Notes: a model not told the origin generated them from the letters alone. Numbered from the stretch's first letter, positions 1-10,689 are shown. The stretch: 64,000 bases of DNA from Undaria pinnatifida (GCA_012845835.1 JABAKD010000002.1:8042120-8106119), one strand, 5' to 3'. Program-made: numbers and translations.

Positions 1-280
1 CCATACCTGGCACATGGATCGATTAATGTCTGGCTGCTGTATCAATGCAAGATCTCTGCGCTGGCGAAGTACACCCACATTGTTCGTGATTCGTGATACC
101 AACGACATCGGTACACCTACCCATTGTTCGTGCTGATTCTTCGTCCTAGCGAGATACAACTAAACAGCTGTTTCAGCTAATACTATAGTGTATACGGTGG
201 TTGACTTTGACTCGTAGATTGTCTTCATTCAGAGGAAATTGTACTAAGGATAATGAGTACAACTAACTGCCAACGCAGAA
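1..280. other. No gene recognised; dispersed repeat fragment at 100-165
   Basis: No supported coding frame. The stretch 100-165 (CCAACGACAT, then CGTGCTGATTCTTC and AGATACAACT) reappears in similar order at 63908-63975, so both window ends carry the same short interspersed repeat. Confidence 0.4.
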
Positions 281-1418
281 CAGTAGGGGGGCCTATATAG
301 TGCGGGTATGTGACACGGCCCCAGACCCGCACTATATCGGCCTCGCGCACCATTTAAATTACGTCCTTTGTAGTGCGATTACCTGCACAATTCGGGGCTA
401 GAATAACCTCAATAGTGCGGGTTAGCGCTCTATTCGCGATTCCACTTGTTTCAAGCACAGAACGAAGCCAACGGAAAGGTGTACGAAGGTGAACAAGCTG
501 TTGATACATGCATCTGTACGTGGTGAGAAGAGGACAGCATGTTCCAGCGTTGAATAGGCCTGCTGCACTCGGGTACAGAGTGGTTGCTCATGATGACGTG
601 CTCGCACGTCTGAGCGTACCAACCGGCTGTGTGTGTAAATTCCCATCGTTGAAATTTATTAATATACGGTATTACTGTAGAGTAATGAAATGGATTGACT
701 ATTAAATGCAAGCTATGCAAACGAAGCATAATCGTGCCAAACGGTGACATCCTCTGAGGAAAAAAAGCGGGAAACTGGAAGAACAACAAACACACGTCTG
801 TACTCGTACTTCTCGCACGCTCTACCTCTGTGGCTACGAGAAAATCTGACACAACGCAACACCACGCATACCCTTGGGCTTGGTTTTAATGCATGAACAA
901 GTAAAACGCGCCAACTTTTGACTTACTTCGTACGAGTCAATTCACCACACATGAAAGTCACGCACTCCGTAGACCCGCGCCCCACCCCCCCCACAAAGAA
1001 AAAAAAAGAACAAGGCCAATCGTTCTACGTGTCAAAATACTCCCTGACATCAGTCTGGCGAGATGGCTTCGATGCATGCTGGTGTGAGATGGCTAAGACG
1101 GCAGAGTTCGCCTGCTGCACACGGCATCGTGAGCCTCTACACTGCTGTTCGTGTAGCCAGTAGGTTCTGCCAGGTGGTAGGGGTACCGCAGCACTACTGA
1201 CGGTTTGTCGTCGGTTTGACCGCACGATGTAAGGCGGGGTGACGTCAGACCCGCACTATATCGGGGATGAGGTGGTCCAAAACCGCATTATATAAGCCTG
1301 ACCCACTGTAGTGCGGCATGCGCACTATAGCGGGGTCCCAGTTGTGCCATGCGATTTCACCCGTACTATACCGGCAGGGGCGAACTATAAAACCCGCAAT
1401 ATATAGGCCCCCCTACTG
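281..1418. mobile_element. TIR DNA transposon, non-autonomous, 1.1 kb
   Basis: The outer 27 bases at 281-307 (CAGTAGGGGGGCC, then a TATAGTGCGGGT-type half) match the reverse complement of 1392-1418 with a single mismatch. Inside each end the short motif ACCCGCACTAT or its complement recurs (about 297, 325, 370, 412, 1250, 1280, 1308, 1320 and, more loosely, 1363). This is how subterminal transposase-binding arrays look. The right flank starts with TA and the left flank is AA, so a TA target duplication (Tc1/mariner/pogo-like, as the CAGT start suggests) is possible but decayed. Internal frames (451-852 minus, 133 aa; 508-705 plus) show no transposase motif, so it is probably a MITE-like derivative. 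Confidence 0.75.
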
Positions 1419-1976
1419 TAGTAGCTTAATAATAATGCAGTAAGGAGTTTGACGGGTTGCAGGCGTCTGTCACTTCCCCCATTCCCACCCTTCCTTGTAT
1501 GAGATTGTTCATCCGGGTGCACCGTCATTTTTCTTCAAATCAGTTTTCGGGGCGAGATATTTTAGAACTCCTCATCATCAAGTGAAAAGAACATCATCAG
1601 AAAAAAAATGGGGGAAGTCTATGTTGCAGTGTGGCATGTGTCCGCGTCGTGGTTGAGTTCCAGTGATGTATGCACGAGCATAGAGAAAAAAGCTCGTCCA
1701 CATACGTATGCGCCGGGGTAATAATGCTAAATTGACTTGACAATACTACTTGAGCGGTGGTTTTTCCCGTCCCATAAGCTTTTGTAGTAGTGGCCTCTAT
1801 ACTCCCTGTCGCCAAGTGAGTGCTGCTCTACGGTATAAATATATCACGAACCTTCGAGTCTTTTCAGTGGGAGGTTATCCCTCCTAACGTGCGTACGCGT
1901 AGGATTATCCTATACGTATGGTTTCCTTAGAAAGTGAAAGTTAAAAAATGTCCTGGATTAGTACTGGTGTTGACTA
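1419..1976. other. No feature recognised
   Basis: AT-leaning sequence with no convincing frame and no repeat partner that I could see in the window. Confidence 0.4.
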
Positions 1977-2165
1977 CAGTGGGCGCCCCGGTTTAAGAGT
2001 GCCCTGTGACAAGCACAAACAAGCGCTCTTAACTACACATTATCGCTCTTATCTGTAGTGGGGAATATAAATATTCTAGTATATAGAGGCGTGACATGGC
2101 AATTTAGCCGCTCTCAAGCCCCGAATGCTGTTTTGCTGGGCGCTCTTAAATCGGGGTATCCACTG
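1977..2165. mobile_element. Pogo/Tigger-like MITE, 189 bp
   Basis: The left end starts CAGTGGGCGCCCCGG then TTTAAGAG; the reverse complement of the right end starts CAGTGGATACCCCGA then TTTAAGAG. About 24 of 28 bases match. CAGTGG followed by CCCCGATTTAA is close to the known terminus of pogo/Tigger-type Tc1/mariner elements. TA precedes the left end; the right flank is AC, so the TA duplication has decayed on one side. Too short to encode anything. A diverged relative lies at 55386-55672. Confidence 0.7.
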
Positions 2166-2215
2166 ACTGTACCTTAAACCAACCCCCCCTATCCTGTTGT
2201 AAAATATTGTTACGT

Positions 2216-2390
2216 ATAAAAAATGAGATACACTCCTCCTGCTGTGAGATCGAAGACTTTGTCGAAACTCATCTTTTCAAGTTGCTGTGCGATACTCCGA
2301 TCGCGTGTATGACGGGTTTTGTGTCCTCATTAAGGATATAGGTTCGGCGACTCCCCTTGCAACTGCAGGGTAGCTACCGGGGTAAAAATA
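2216..2390 (-). repeat. R1 repeat, terminal part
   Basis: Carries the constant end of the main interspersed family R1: an AT-rich TATAAAA edge, ACACTCC, GTGAGATCGAAG, CTCATCTTT, ACTCCGATCGCG, TCATTAAGGATATAGG and CGACTCCCCTTGCAACT. In the opposite orientation this block is the shared 3' end of the large poly-C copies. Confidence 0.8.
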
Positions 2391-3101
2391 TGATGTGGTT
2401 ACCTCTAAAGAAGTAGGGGATTGAAGAACTTGTTACGAGTATGTGAACCGCAAATGCATGCATGCGTTGTCGCATGTCAAAAATCGAACTTATAGCAAAG
2501 ATTACTTATTATGTCACTACTACTACTGGACTACTGGATTGCGTGCGGGTGATTATGCCACTACTACATACTGGGCTACTGGATTGCATGCGGGTGGAAG
2601 TGTCCGACCGGACTAGGTCTAAGGTGTTTGATACGTACCAACGTTTGGGTGGGTAGGAGTTGGGTACGGAGCACTATACCCTTGTTATGGTGATAATACT
2701 AGTACTGAAACCGTCAAGCGCCACAAAATTTAAGGTCAACCCAACCCACGAAAAATCAGCGAAAGATAGATTGTTTAAAGAAATATAAAGTCTAATATAT
2801 ATATATATATATTTTTTTTCAAGGGTGGGAATTTTACATGATATCTGTTACATCACTTCGTGCATCACTAATATTAATACTACTGTCTTCATACTCCCGA
2901 TGTAGTCTATACCAAAATCCGCCATTCATTATCATTATATCGCCAAAAACAAAATAATAAGACCACCCCCAGGTAAGAGAAAACTTACCTCCGCACTTGA
3001 TTAACCACAAGTACCAACAACCCTGACCACGACATCCATCCGCAAACCATCCACCACACATGTGACAGAGCAGTATTATAGTGGAAACTACAGAAATATA
3101 T
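2391..3101. other. No gene; small tandem duplication and TA microsatellite
   Basis: A block containing CTACTGGATTGC and GCGGGTG is repeated with a period near 45 at 2531-2600. A (TA)n run lies at 2794-2812. The 105-aa frame at 2834-3151 (minus) overlaps an R1 end and has no recognisable motif. Confidence 0.4.
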
Positions 3102-3196
3102 TTATTGTAAAAATTAAAATACACTCCAGCTGTGAGATCGAATATTGTCAAAACTCATCTTTGCAAGCTGTGTGTGATACTCCGATCGCGCGTATT
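3102..3196 (-). repeat. R1 repeat, short terminal fragment
   Basis: About 95 bases of the R1 constant end, cut off just after the GATCGCGCGTATTA block. The short length with the same fixed edge shows that copies are truncated at the other side. Confidence 0.75.
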
Positions 3197-3362
3197 AAAA
3201 TAGGTAGATGATATTAGATCTAGTTCAAAATTCCCCACCTAAAAGTGAAAATACCAACACCAATCATTGTAGCACTGGAGAAACACGTTTTTTTTTTTAT
3301 CGAGAAGAGAGTAGGATCCCTCCCATTAAGGAAAAACTCACCCACATCGTATATTACAAGTA

Positions 3363-3440
3363 CCAACAAGCAGCTTACTTACAAAGATGAGTATTGACCC
3401 GAAATTCGTCGAACTCACGGCTGACGTCCTCAAAATATTT
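3363..3440 (+). repeat. Diverged variant of the R1 terminus
   Basis: AAAGATGAGTATTGACCC, AAATTCGTCGAACTCAC, GGCTGACGTCCTC then ATATTTTAATA parallels the R1 end (GATGAGTTTCGACGAAATC, GATCTCACAGCTGGAGT, ATTTTTATAATA) position by position. Similar variants occur at about 6640-6700 (plus) and 60602-60685 (minus). Confidence 0.55.
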
Positions 3441-3858
3441 TAATAAAATATAGACTACGTTTTCTTGACTTTTTTTTTGGTCCAGAAGGGTATTAATAGT
3501 TTTTTCGTGGGTTGTTTTCCGCGGGTTGGTTGGCCTTGGGTTATAAATGTTCGTCAGTTTCGATACAACTGCCTTTTTAGAGTTTTCCCAACCCAGTACG
3601 AGTAGAGATTGGAACTCGCAAACAAACGCCCTATTCGATTGAGATGGAACCAACTGCAAACACATGTCTTGCCAGATAGATGGCAAGCGACGTATCAACA
3701 GCAGTTCACTTATGCCACTGCTGGATTAGATACAAGAGCTGTAAACATTTTGAATGATCCCCTATCAAGCCAGCGAAGCAGCAGCAGATCAGATAACAAT
3801 TCAGATGCGTTTGCGTGCGGAGGAAATAAATAAATGCTGACTTCACAGAGAAATACGG

Positions 3859-4401
3859 TTGGCCATGCATCACTCCGAGCCGAAATATAAAGTACGTTTC
3901 TTATTCATATGCATATCGCAACGGCCCCGATATTTAGGTCCAAATTGGCGTGCAGCATTCTCACATACCATCCGAGGTACAGGCATTCAAGCACTGGTTG
4001 CCTTTTTAATCGATAAAACACCCACTGCACGCATGCAGCCCTCTCAGGCTTTCGAGCATCAAAACACCCCATGCCACTCACCCTTCCTCGCCACAGTCCC
4101 AATCACACAATGCCTCGCACCCCCCCGAAAGCGAGCAGCCGGCGTTGGACAATACGACTTTCATGCCTCGCTCGCTTCAGTGACAGGCGGTCCGCCACGA
4201 CCCCTAGGCTCGCCACGGAAGCTTATGTCTTCGAAGCAGGTGAGGGAGGTGCTGGTGGTACTGGTGGAGGGTGATCGTGGTGTGGCGCAACGTCAACCAT
4301 CATCTCACATATACACGGGGTATCCGAACAACGTTATTATCTCTGGGCGGTCTAAATGCAACGACGGAGTGCAGTTAACGTTTCTGGAGCTCCTGGTTTG
4401 A
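3859..4401 (+). CDS. Hypothetical open frame, 180 aa
   Basis: Open from an ATG to a TGA over 543 bases. I recognise no domain, signal peptide or membrane segment. The middle is Pro/Ser/Arg-rich and the composition is not clearly coding. An antisense frame covers 3905-4102. It could be an exon, a fragment of a repeat, or chance. Nothing nearby helps decide. Confidence 0.15.
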   Translation: MAMHHSEPKYKVRFLFICISQRPRYLGPNWRAAFSHTIRGTGIQALVAFLIDKTPTARMQPSQAFEHQNTPCHSPFLATVPITQCLAPPRKRAAGVGQYDFHASLASVTGGPPRPLGSPRKLMSSKQVREVLVVLVEGDRGVAQRQPSSHIYTGYPNNVIISGRSKCNDGVQLTFLELLV

Positions 4402-4546
4402 GGAGGTGCGTGCCTCACCCAGAACGTGACATTGCGGAAACGCACCGTTTCTCCCGACGACGAAGAACCAGCTGACGGCCTAGACTAAGCATATAGCATG
4501 ATCATACGAGACGAACGAAGTGTGCGAGGTTGCGCGTGCTGTTGCG

Positions 4547-4720
4547 TTGCATCACGCGACCATGTGTCCCGACAAATTGCCCGTCAAAGAACTGCGCACA
4601 GTTTGCGCGTAGCATCGCGTCGCACGAGATAGATATCTACAAAGAACCGAACACGTTTGCACACATACATGTAGCATTGCACAAGATGTCCTCAAAGAAC
4701 CGCTTCTGCCAGCGTGCATA
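4547..4720. repeat. Degenerate tandem repeat, unit about 62 bp
   Basis: Blocks of the type GTAGCATCGCG, then CAAAGAACCG, then TTTGC/GTGCA recur about three times with many substitutions. Confidence 0.4.
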
Positions 4721-4759
4721 CATGCACCCTGTCTGCGCAACAGCCCTAAAAGCCCGGTC

Positions 4760-6240
4760 CATGGAACAGTCCTAGAATTCGTAGTGCTCTATATCGGTGA
4801 TGTCCATATCTACGTTGGGTTCCGGGTAGTTGCTAGGGATGGGGTGTGAGCTCACACGAAGAAAGGTTCCAGATCAATACGACGCGAAGTCTGCTGCGCC
4901 GTCGTTTTTGCGCTGCAATGCGGAATGCTGATGTTTGCATTTTTTTTCCTTGGAGGTGTCGTTCATTTGTCCGTGAACTGCAGTATGCAGCAGTGAGCTA
5001 GGTACTCAATATACCTGTACCTGTAGACTATATCTCAATACGCTATACCGTGCACTACTAAACACCTGATAAACGGGGAGTAACAGGGTAGCAGGCTGCT
5101 ATTACAGGAACATTTTAATTCGGGAGAAGGTGCACACCGATGTCAGTGTCGAACGCATCCTTTCGCACAGAAGAAATACAGCCTGAACATTTCTGATTCA
5201 TACCGGTCGGCCTGTGTCGTAATTAGCCAAGAAATATCCTCGGAGGTGGGCATAATAGCCCGTCACACGAAGCCTGAAGCGCACGGCGGCCTGAACAGGA
5301 ATTTACGAAACAAAAACAAAAAATGTGCGCTCAAGTCTTGCTGGATTTTCCTCCTCTCCCTTTCTCATACTCGCGAAACATATGACAGCAGCGCACGCGA
5401 TTTCCCGTCTGCAGGGAGCAGCAGCAGCTGCATGCAGCTCCCTGACATCTGATACCATGCCCGACGGTGCTGTTTCGCTCGCAGGGGAAGCCCCGGCACC
5501 TTCTACCGGTGCAGGCCCGTGGATTTTATTCCAGCACAGCAGTGCCGCTCGTCCCATTTTGTAAGTGTATGGTTTATCGTGCGTTTCCCTTTGCCATGGC
5601 TGGACGGAGAGTTATTGCAGTTACTGTGTTGGCCCTCCGGCAATGATGTGCAGCATGAGCTTCAACGTCGGTCACTCGTACGCGTTTTTGCACCGCAGTC
5701 CCGACACGGGGACAATACGCTTGGAGTTAGACTAGGGAAAAAAAATAGAAATTAAAAATCGGTTAAACAATCCCAGAAAAAACAGTGTTATAGCCCACAC
5801 TGAAAAAAAAACGTGTACTTGGAGTCCACACCGATGAACAAAGCCCACAGAATAGTAGGCAGTATTTATGCCCCTAACATGTTCGCGAGCTATGGCCAAG
5901 AAAGGTGGCCCCGCCGGGCATCCAACCAAAATGTAGATGCTCCCGCTACTATCGGTAGGCGAGCGTGAACAATCTTCGCAAATTATATGAGTACAAGCAT
6001 TAGTCTAGACCTAGTCTAGACTATACATGCAATAATATAACCAACCCTGGCCACAACATTCGCCCACCAGCAGAACTCCACCAGCCAGAGAAACAGTGTA
6101 ACAGAACTTCACCCAGCAGACACAGTGGACGGCCATATTAAATTAGATATTACTGATGAGTAAAATGATTTATTATTATACTGCTGTAACAATGCTAATA
6201 ATAATACGAAAACGTAGTCTAGTCTAATGTTTGTTGTATT
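4760..6240. other. No gene supported
   Basis: Overlapping frames at 5246-5755 on both strands carry no recognisable motif. The block at 5686-5740 (GCACCGCAGTC, CGACA, ACTTGGAGTTAGACTAGG-like) is shared with 55412-55470, which lies inside a pogo-like MITE, so it is probably a remnant of that family. Confidence 0.4.
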
Positions 6241-6600
6241 ATTTGCTATAATCAGGCCCCCACGCCCTTAAAAACTCCGCCCTCCCCTCAACGGATATTC
6301 GACTTACAGTATTCACTTGATGATAAACTGGTGCATTTCCTTCCACAGTCAGCTGTCAGATTTTGTCCCCCTCAGAAACGGGTTTTATTGTTTCCGCGCA
6401 TAGCCTGCCTAGCATCACCCTGTTGACCCTGATAGCTACACTGCTGTAGTTGCAAGGGGAGTCGGCGACCTATATCCTTAATGAGGACACACAACCCGTA
6501 ATACTCGAGATCGGAGTATCACACACAGACAGCGTGCTAAGATGAGTTTCGACGAAATCTTCGATCACACAGCTGGAGTGTATTTTCATTTTTATAAGAT
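6241..6600 (+). repeat. R1 repeat, right half with constant 3' end
   Basis: Ordered landmarks: CAGGCCCCCACG, CTCCGCCCTCCCCTCA, ATATTCGACTTACAG, TTCCTTCCACAG, GATTTTGTCCCCCTCAGAAA, CACCCTGTTGACCCTGATAG, GGGGAGTCGGCGACC, then the R1 end ending near TTTTTATAAGATA. It lacks the poly-C modules found further left in longer copies. Confidence 0.85.
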
Positions 6601-6780
6601 ACAAAACGAGCGATCGATGTAGTGCGCAGCTTAGAAAGATGAATATCGACCCTGAACTCGTCGAACTCTCAGCTGACGGCATAAGAATAATTTTATACAA
6701 TGTAAACACTGGGTTGCATGCTGCATCTAACATCAAACCTTCTAGAATAGTGAACATTACAAGCCAGATGATATAAAGGG
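6600..6780 (+). repeat. Variant R1 terminus and family-H end
   Basis: 6640-6700 is the diverged R1-like terminus. It runs into GGGTTGCATGCTGCATCTAACATCAAACC and TTCTAGA at 6710-6745, which also occur at 18706-18736 and reverse-complemented at 25195-25240. This is the junction normally found just upstream of the poly-C modules. Confidence 0.55.
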
Positions 6781-8240
6781 ATGTCTTATTGCTTCAATCG
6801 TCAGGTTTGTCCCCTTTGAGGATTTATAGTTTCCGCGCACATATTGAAATGTCCCGCCCCCCGCCCCCCCCCCCCCCTCCCCTCCCCCTCCCCTGACCCC
6901 TCTTGTTCATAAAAAACCCCAACCCTTCCCCCACCGCCCCCCCCGTCCCCCGATCCCCCCCCCCTTCCGCCTAGTTTGTCCAAACGCCCCACTCACAATC
7001 GAAATCGGCCTGATTAATAAACACCTATACGCAGTTGATATCACGTCATTATCTTTCTGACCATCCATGACGTAGTTTTCAATTCCCCCCCCCCCCCTTC
7101 CAACGCCCCCTCTTTTCCAACCACCCGCACGGTCGCCTAGACCTAGCACCACGCGTATAACAAACTGCTACATATCTTTGATCTCACAGCCGAAGTGTAT
7201 TTGAATATTATTTGGGACCTAAACCTCCTAAAAAATCTCCCCCCCCCCCCCCCCCTCTTGCTCTCCCTTACTCAAACGCCCCAATAAATATCGAAATCCG
7301 CCAGATTAAAAAACACTTCACGCACAGGATATCACTTCATTATCTTTCGAGAGCCATCCATGCCGCTGTGTCCCCCCCCCCCTCCCCCCGCCTCGAACGC
7401 CCCCTTCTTCCCCATCACCCGCACCATCGCCTAGACCTAGCACCACACGTATGACAAACCCCTCACCTGAAGCCCTTCCTCCCCCCCCCCCGCCCCCTCC
7501 ACCCCCCCCCCCCCCCCCCCCCGCCCCCCCTGGCCCCCACCCCCCACCTCCCCCTCCCCACCCCCGACCCATCCCAACCCCACCCCCTCGAACACTCCAC
7601 CCTCTCTTTACTCACTGATTGTACGACTTACCCCAGGATATACATGATAAACTGATGCATTATTTCCAAAACCGTCACATTTATCCCCTCAAAATAATGT
7701 ATAGTTTCCACGCACATATTGAGCTGCCCCACACGCCCCCCCCCCCCGCCCCAACCCCCCCCCCCCCAATAATAAACTGGTGCCAAAACCGTCAGATTTA
7801 TCCCCTCGAAAGGATTTATAGCTTACATGCACAAATTGCCCCCCCTTCCCCCCCCCCCCCCCCCCCCTCCCCGCCCCCCTCCAAACCCCCTCGCTTTTGA
7901 TCAAAACCACGCCCCCACGTCCTTCAAAACTCCGCCCCCCCCCCTCACCGGTTATTCGACTTACAAGATTCACTTGATGAAAGGATACATTTCCCTTCAC
8001 AGCTGTCAGATTTTGTCCCCCTCATAAACGGGTTTTATAGTTTCCACGCACAGACTGACTAAAATCACCCTGTTGACCCTGATAGCTACACTGTAGTTGT
8101 AAGGGGAGTCGCCGACCTATATCCTTAATGAGGACACACAACTCGTAATGCGCGCGATCGGAGTATCACACACAGCTTGCAAAGATGAGTTTCGACGATA
8201 TCTTCGATCTCACAGCTGGAGTGTATTTTCATTTTATATA
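6780..8240 (+). repeat. R1 repeat, long copy with poly-C modules
   Basis: Nearly the longest plus-strand copy. Modules separated by runs of more than 10 C repeat the landmarks CGCCTAGACCTAGCACCAC, CGAAATC(C/G)GCC, ATATCAC(T/G)TCATTATCTTTC, GAGCCATCCATGCCG and TTTATAGTTTCC. The C runs near 6862-6890, 7089, 7240, 7483-7523 and 7843-7870 exceed 10-20 bases. Several open frames here encode only Pro or Gly runs and are artefacts. The copy ends with the constant R1 terminus at a TATAATATA edge. Confidence 0.85.
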
Positions 8241-8395
8241 ATATAGGCCGCAGCATCGACCACGTGAATGCCGCCTTCAAAAAGCAATCCCCATGTGTAT
8301 GTAATATGATATACGCAGTAGCAGTGATGCTCTCTATATAGTGCCAGCATGTGCCAACCGAAACTTCCGACCTGTGGCACACCGGACACTGGCAA

Positions 8396-8457
8396 CACTG
8401 GGTATAGTACTGGTGCTTGCATCAGCACACTGGGTATAGTACTGGTGCTTGTATCAG
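8396..8457. repeat. 31-bp direct tandem duplication
   Basis: CACTGGGTATAGTACTGG, TGCTTG, ATCAG occurs twice head to tail with one substitution. A perfect 11-bp inverted repeat (TATAGTCTATA / TATAGACTATA) lies just downstream at 8570-8605. Confidence 0.7.
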
Positions 8458-8708
8458 CATATCGTTCCAAGCGATACAATCGGTAATATATGTACTACAC
8501 GTAGCCACCATTCAACCGGCACTATAGGGGTGTACCCCTCCCTGCTCTACTCTAAAACCAAAGCAAAATATATAGTCTATACTTCGACGTATATGTATGT
8601 ATAGACTATACGCAGTCTGTCAGTATGAATCGAAAGCTCAACTGTGTCCATTAACAGTACTACTACGACAACGGAGAGTGGCAGTGAAATTGAACAAATC
8701 CATAATTC

Positions 8709-8963
8709 GGTCTGCGGTAGTAACGTTTCTTTAACGAAATCGCTGGTTTTGAAACCAGCTCCTGTGATACCGACCGTATCTCCTGAAAAATTGGGGCCTC
8801 TTTGCCACCCCGACGTCGCCGTTCGATGGCTCTTTGGAAACAGGCTGTGTGAATATGTGTTTTTTTTCATTGCATTCTTCCTCGTGTCGAGATGATGCCA
8901 TGAAATGTTCGATAAAAATGATCACTGGGGATTTTTTGGGAGGGGGTGTCGTAGAATCAGTCC
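8709..8963 (-). mobile_element. Family C MITE
   Basis: Shares order with 10422-10684 and 52344-52600: CGTTTCTTTAACGAAATC, GCTGGTTTTGAAACCAGC, a GACGTCG block, TCGTGTC, then a G-rich run followed by TGTCGTAGAATCAGTCC. The right end matches GACTGATTCTACGA at the left end of the 52344 copy. The interior frames have no motif. Confidence 0.6.
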
Positions 8964-9024
8964 CATGCTGTTTCAAGGAAGTGAAATTTTTCGAGGGAGA
9001 CGATCACATGAAGTGAAACAATAA

Positions 9025-9105
9025 TATACACACAGCTTGCAAATATGAGTTTCGACAAAATGTTCGATCTCACAGCTGGAGTGTAATTTAATTTTCAAGA
9101 TAATA
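9025..9105 (+). repeat. R1 terminal fragment
   Basis: Only the last 80 bases of R1, from ACACACAGCTTGCAAA to the AT-rich edge GATAATATA. It is the shortest copy and shows that the right end is the fixed one. Confidence 0.75.
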
Positions 9106-9718
9106 TAAACTGTCTCCTGCCCACTGTCCCACGCTATTGGCTTGACGGCCAACCCGCCCTTTGTGCTCGTCTCATGGGGCTATCTTAGGGTGGTGTTTGG
9201 TTCGGTCCTGCTCACTTTTCAGCGAATTCAGTAACCGCATCCATCTGGCTGCCTAAAATTTTTTCGCGCGCACAAACCCGGGTTGCTCCGAAGTCGCAGA
9301 ACTCCGCAATGCCACCATTACTCGAATAGTTAGATTTGTTACACTTCCGGGGACCTGCGAAAATTATTTCAGTGTGTCACTCATCCAAAACGCAAAAATT
9401 GACTCAAGTGCACCGAATGCTACCACGCTCACCCAATGCATTCCCCTTGCCTATTGTACTCCCTTCAGTATGCACCAAGTATGTCCCGTTAGAGGTTTTG
9501 GCTGTTTCGGCCAAAACAGAGTGTTCATCTTGAACTATTCCTGCACGAGCAGAGCTCGATACTCTCTCCTGATACGTACACTTGGTACGCTTGCGGGGAG
9601 TACTATACACTGCGCTTTGAAATCACTCAGAGGCGCGGAACGTCGTCCATGTAAAGCGGTTTGAATTCGAACCAAGCGTTCTACATAGCCTTACCGTTCG
9701 TCAACCGCAATTCACTGC
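9106..9718. other. No gene recognised
   Basis: Overlapping frames at 9336-9664 lack motifs. This may be intron or upstream sequence for the frame starting near 9719, but no promoter or donor site is convincing. Confidence 0.35.
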
Positions 9719-10042
9719 AGGTGGAACGTCGACACTGGCCAGTGGACCTATGACGGCATTACCATACACGACTCTCCCGCCACGGCCACCGCCGCCACCG
9801 TTACGGACAACAGCAATCGCAGGCCACACCACCGCCAGCTACCACCACCATCACTACCGTCACCATCACCACCGCCCCCTCCGTGGTTCTTCTTGTACGC
9901 CCAACCCCTTGTTGGCTACTACGACGCCGCCGGCCCTTATGCCGTCGCCCATCCCCTCCGGCTCGCTACTCCATGGGTCGGAATAGTACCAACCATGACG
10001 CCCGGTATGACACCGTTCGTGGTTGTCCTAGCCTTCTTTTAA
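9719..10042 (+). CDS. Proline-rich exon-like frame, copy 1
   Basis: An open frame with no ATG begins just at a plausible splice acceptor (pyrimidine-rich stretch ending TTCACTGCAG at 9711-9720) and stops with TAA at 10040-10042, about 107 codons. It reads RWNVDTGQWTYDG at the start, a Ser/Pro/Thr stretch, a Tyr/Ala-rich centre (YAQPLVGYYDAAGPYAV) and ends with a hydrophobic tail VVVLAFF. The frame at 61455-61769 has the same order: RW-x3-TG-x-W-x-Y start, Pro/Gln middle, hydrophobic AFLV end at the stop. Two copies sharing a frame, an AG boundary and a stop position suggest real, or recently real, coding sequence carried by a repeat. Function unknown. Confidence 0.4.
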   Translation, partial: RWNVDTGQWTYDGITIHDSPATATAATVTDNSNRRPHHRQLPPPSLPSPSPPPPPWFFLYAQPLVGYYDAAGPYAVAHPLRLATPWVGIVPTMTPGMTPFVVVLAFF

Positions 10043-10072
10043 GGCTATGGTCGGTTTCCGGCTACGTATAAG

Positions 10073-10325
10073 AGACGCCTGCTACGATAGAGGCGCAGCC
10101 TTTGTTCTCTGAGGCTCATCACTTGAGGAACTCCTTTTCGCTCACAAAATCCGGTTTTAAATTAGAAAAAAAGTGATGCCCGACGAAAATTCCCATGGGC
10201 TCTACGTATCCAATGAAAAAAATATACCAAAGAAACAACGAAACTCCGGCGATTTTGGGGTTAAGGAGCCCCGTGGTTTTCAAAAAAAAATCCGCCGAAG
10301 TGCCACTTCTGTTGTAGCAAGCGCC
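10073..10325. mobile_element. Family E MITE
   Basis: Left end GACGCCTGCTACGATAGAGG; the reverse complement of the right end reads GGCGCTTGCTACAACAGAAG. About 250 bp. It contains the box GGGGTTAAGGAGCCCC that is also seen in the copies at 58511 and 59900 (as GGCTCCTTAACCCC-like). It begins 31 bases after the stop of the proline-rich frame. Confidence 0.65.
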
Positions 10326-10421
10326 GAGAACCGTGCTAAAATAGGCGTTGGACGGTTTTGCCAGAACGAAACTGACTAGCGGGGCTCTTCAACTTGACCT
10401 AGAGACTGTCTAAAAAAATAC

Positions 10422-10684
10422 GAGTGCTTTCACGATAGACCCGCCCCAAAACCAGCGATTGTATTCAAAGAACCTTTCATGCAGTTGCTGCTTGGCACGA
10501 GGAAGGGTGTGCTTTGAAAACAAATGTTCCTGGTATTTTTCTTTGTTTGCGAAGGACTATCGGACGATGACGTCGGGGTGCCGCCGTGAACCGCATTGCA
10601 GGAGATACTGCCGAAGAGATCTGATTTTAAAACCGGTGATTTCGTTAAAGAAACGTTGGGGGGGAGGTTGTCGTAGAACGACTC
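10422..10684 (+). mobile_element. Family C MITE
   Basis: Left end GAGTGCTTTCACGATAGACC; the right end, reverse complemented, reads GAGTCGTTCTACGACAACC. The interior block GGACGATGACGTCGGG then GAAACGTTGGGGGGG matches the copy at 52344-52600. Confidence 0.65.
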
Positions 10685-10689
10685 TTGCC

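Noticed and set aside
6801-8027. Gly-rich and Pro-rich open frames on both strands
   Set aside because: They are translations of poly-C/poly-G tracts in R1 copies; the same happens at 15322-15937, 19098-19777, 24271-25148, 26460-27085 and 29014-30911.
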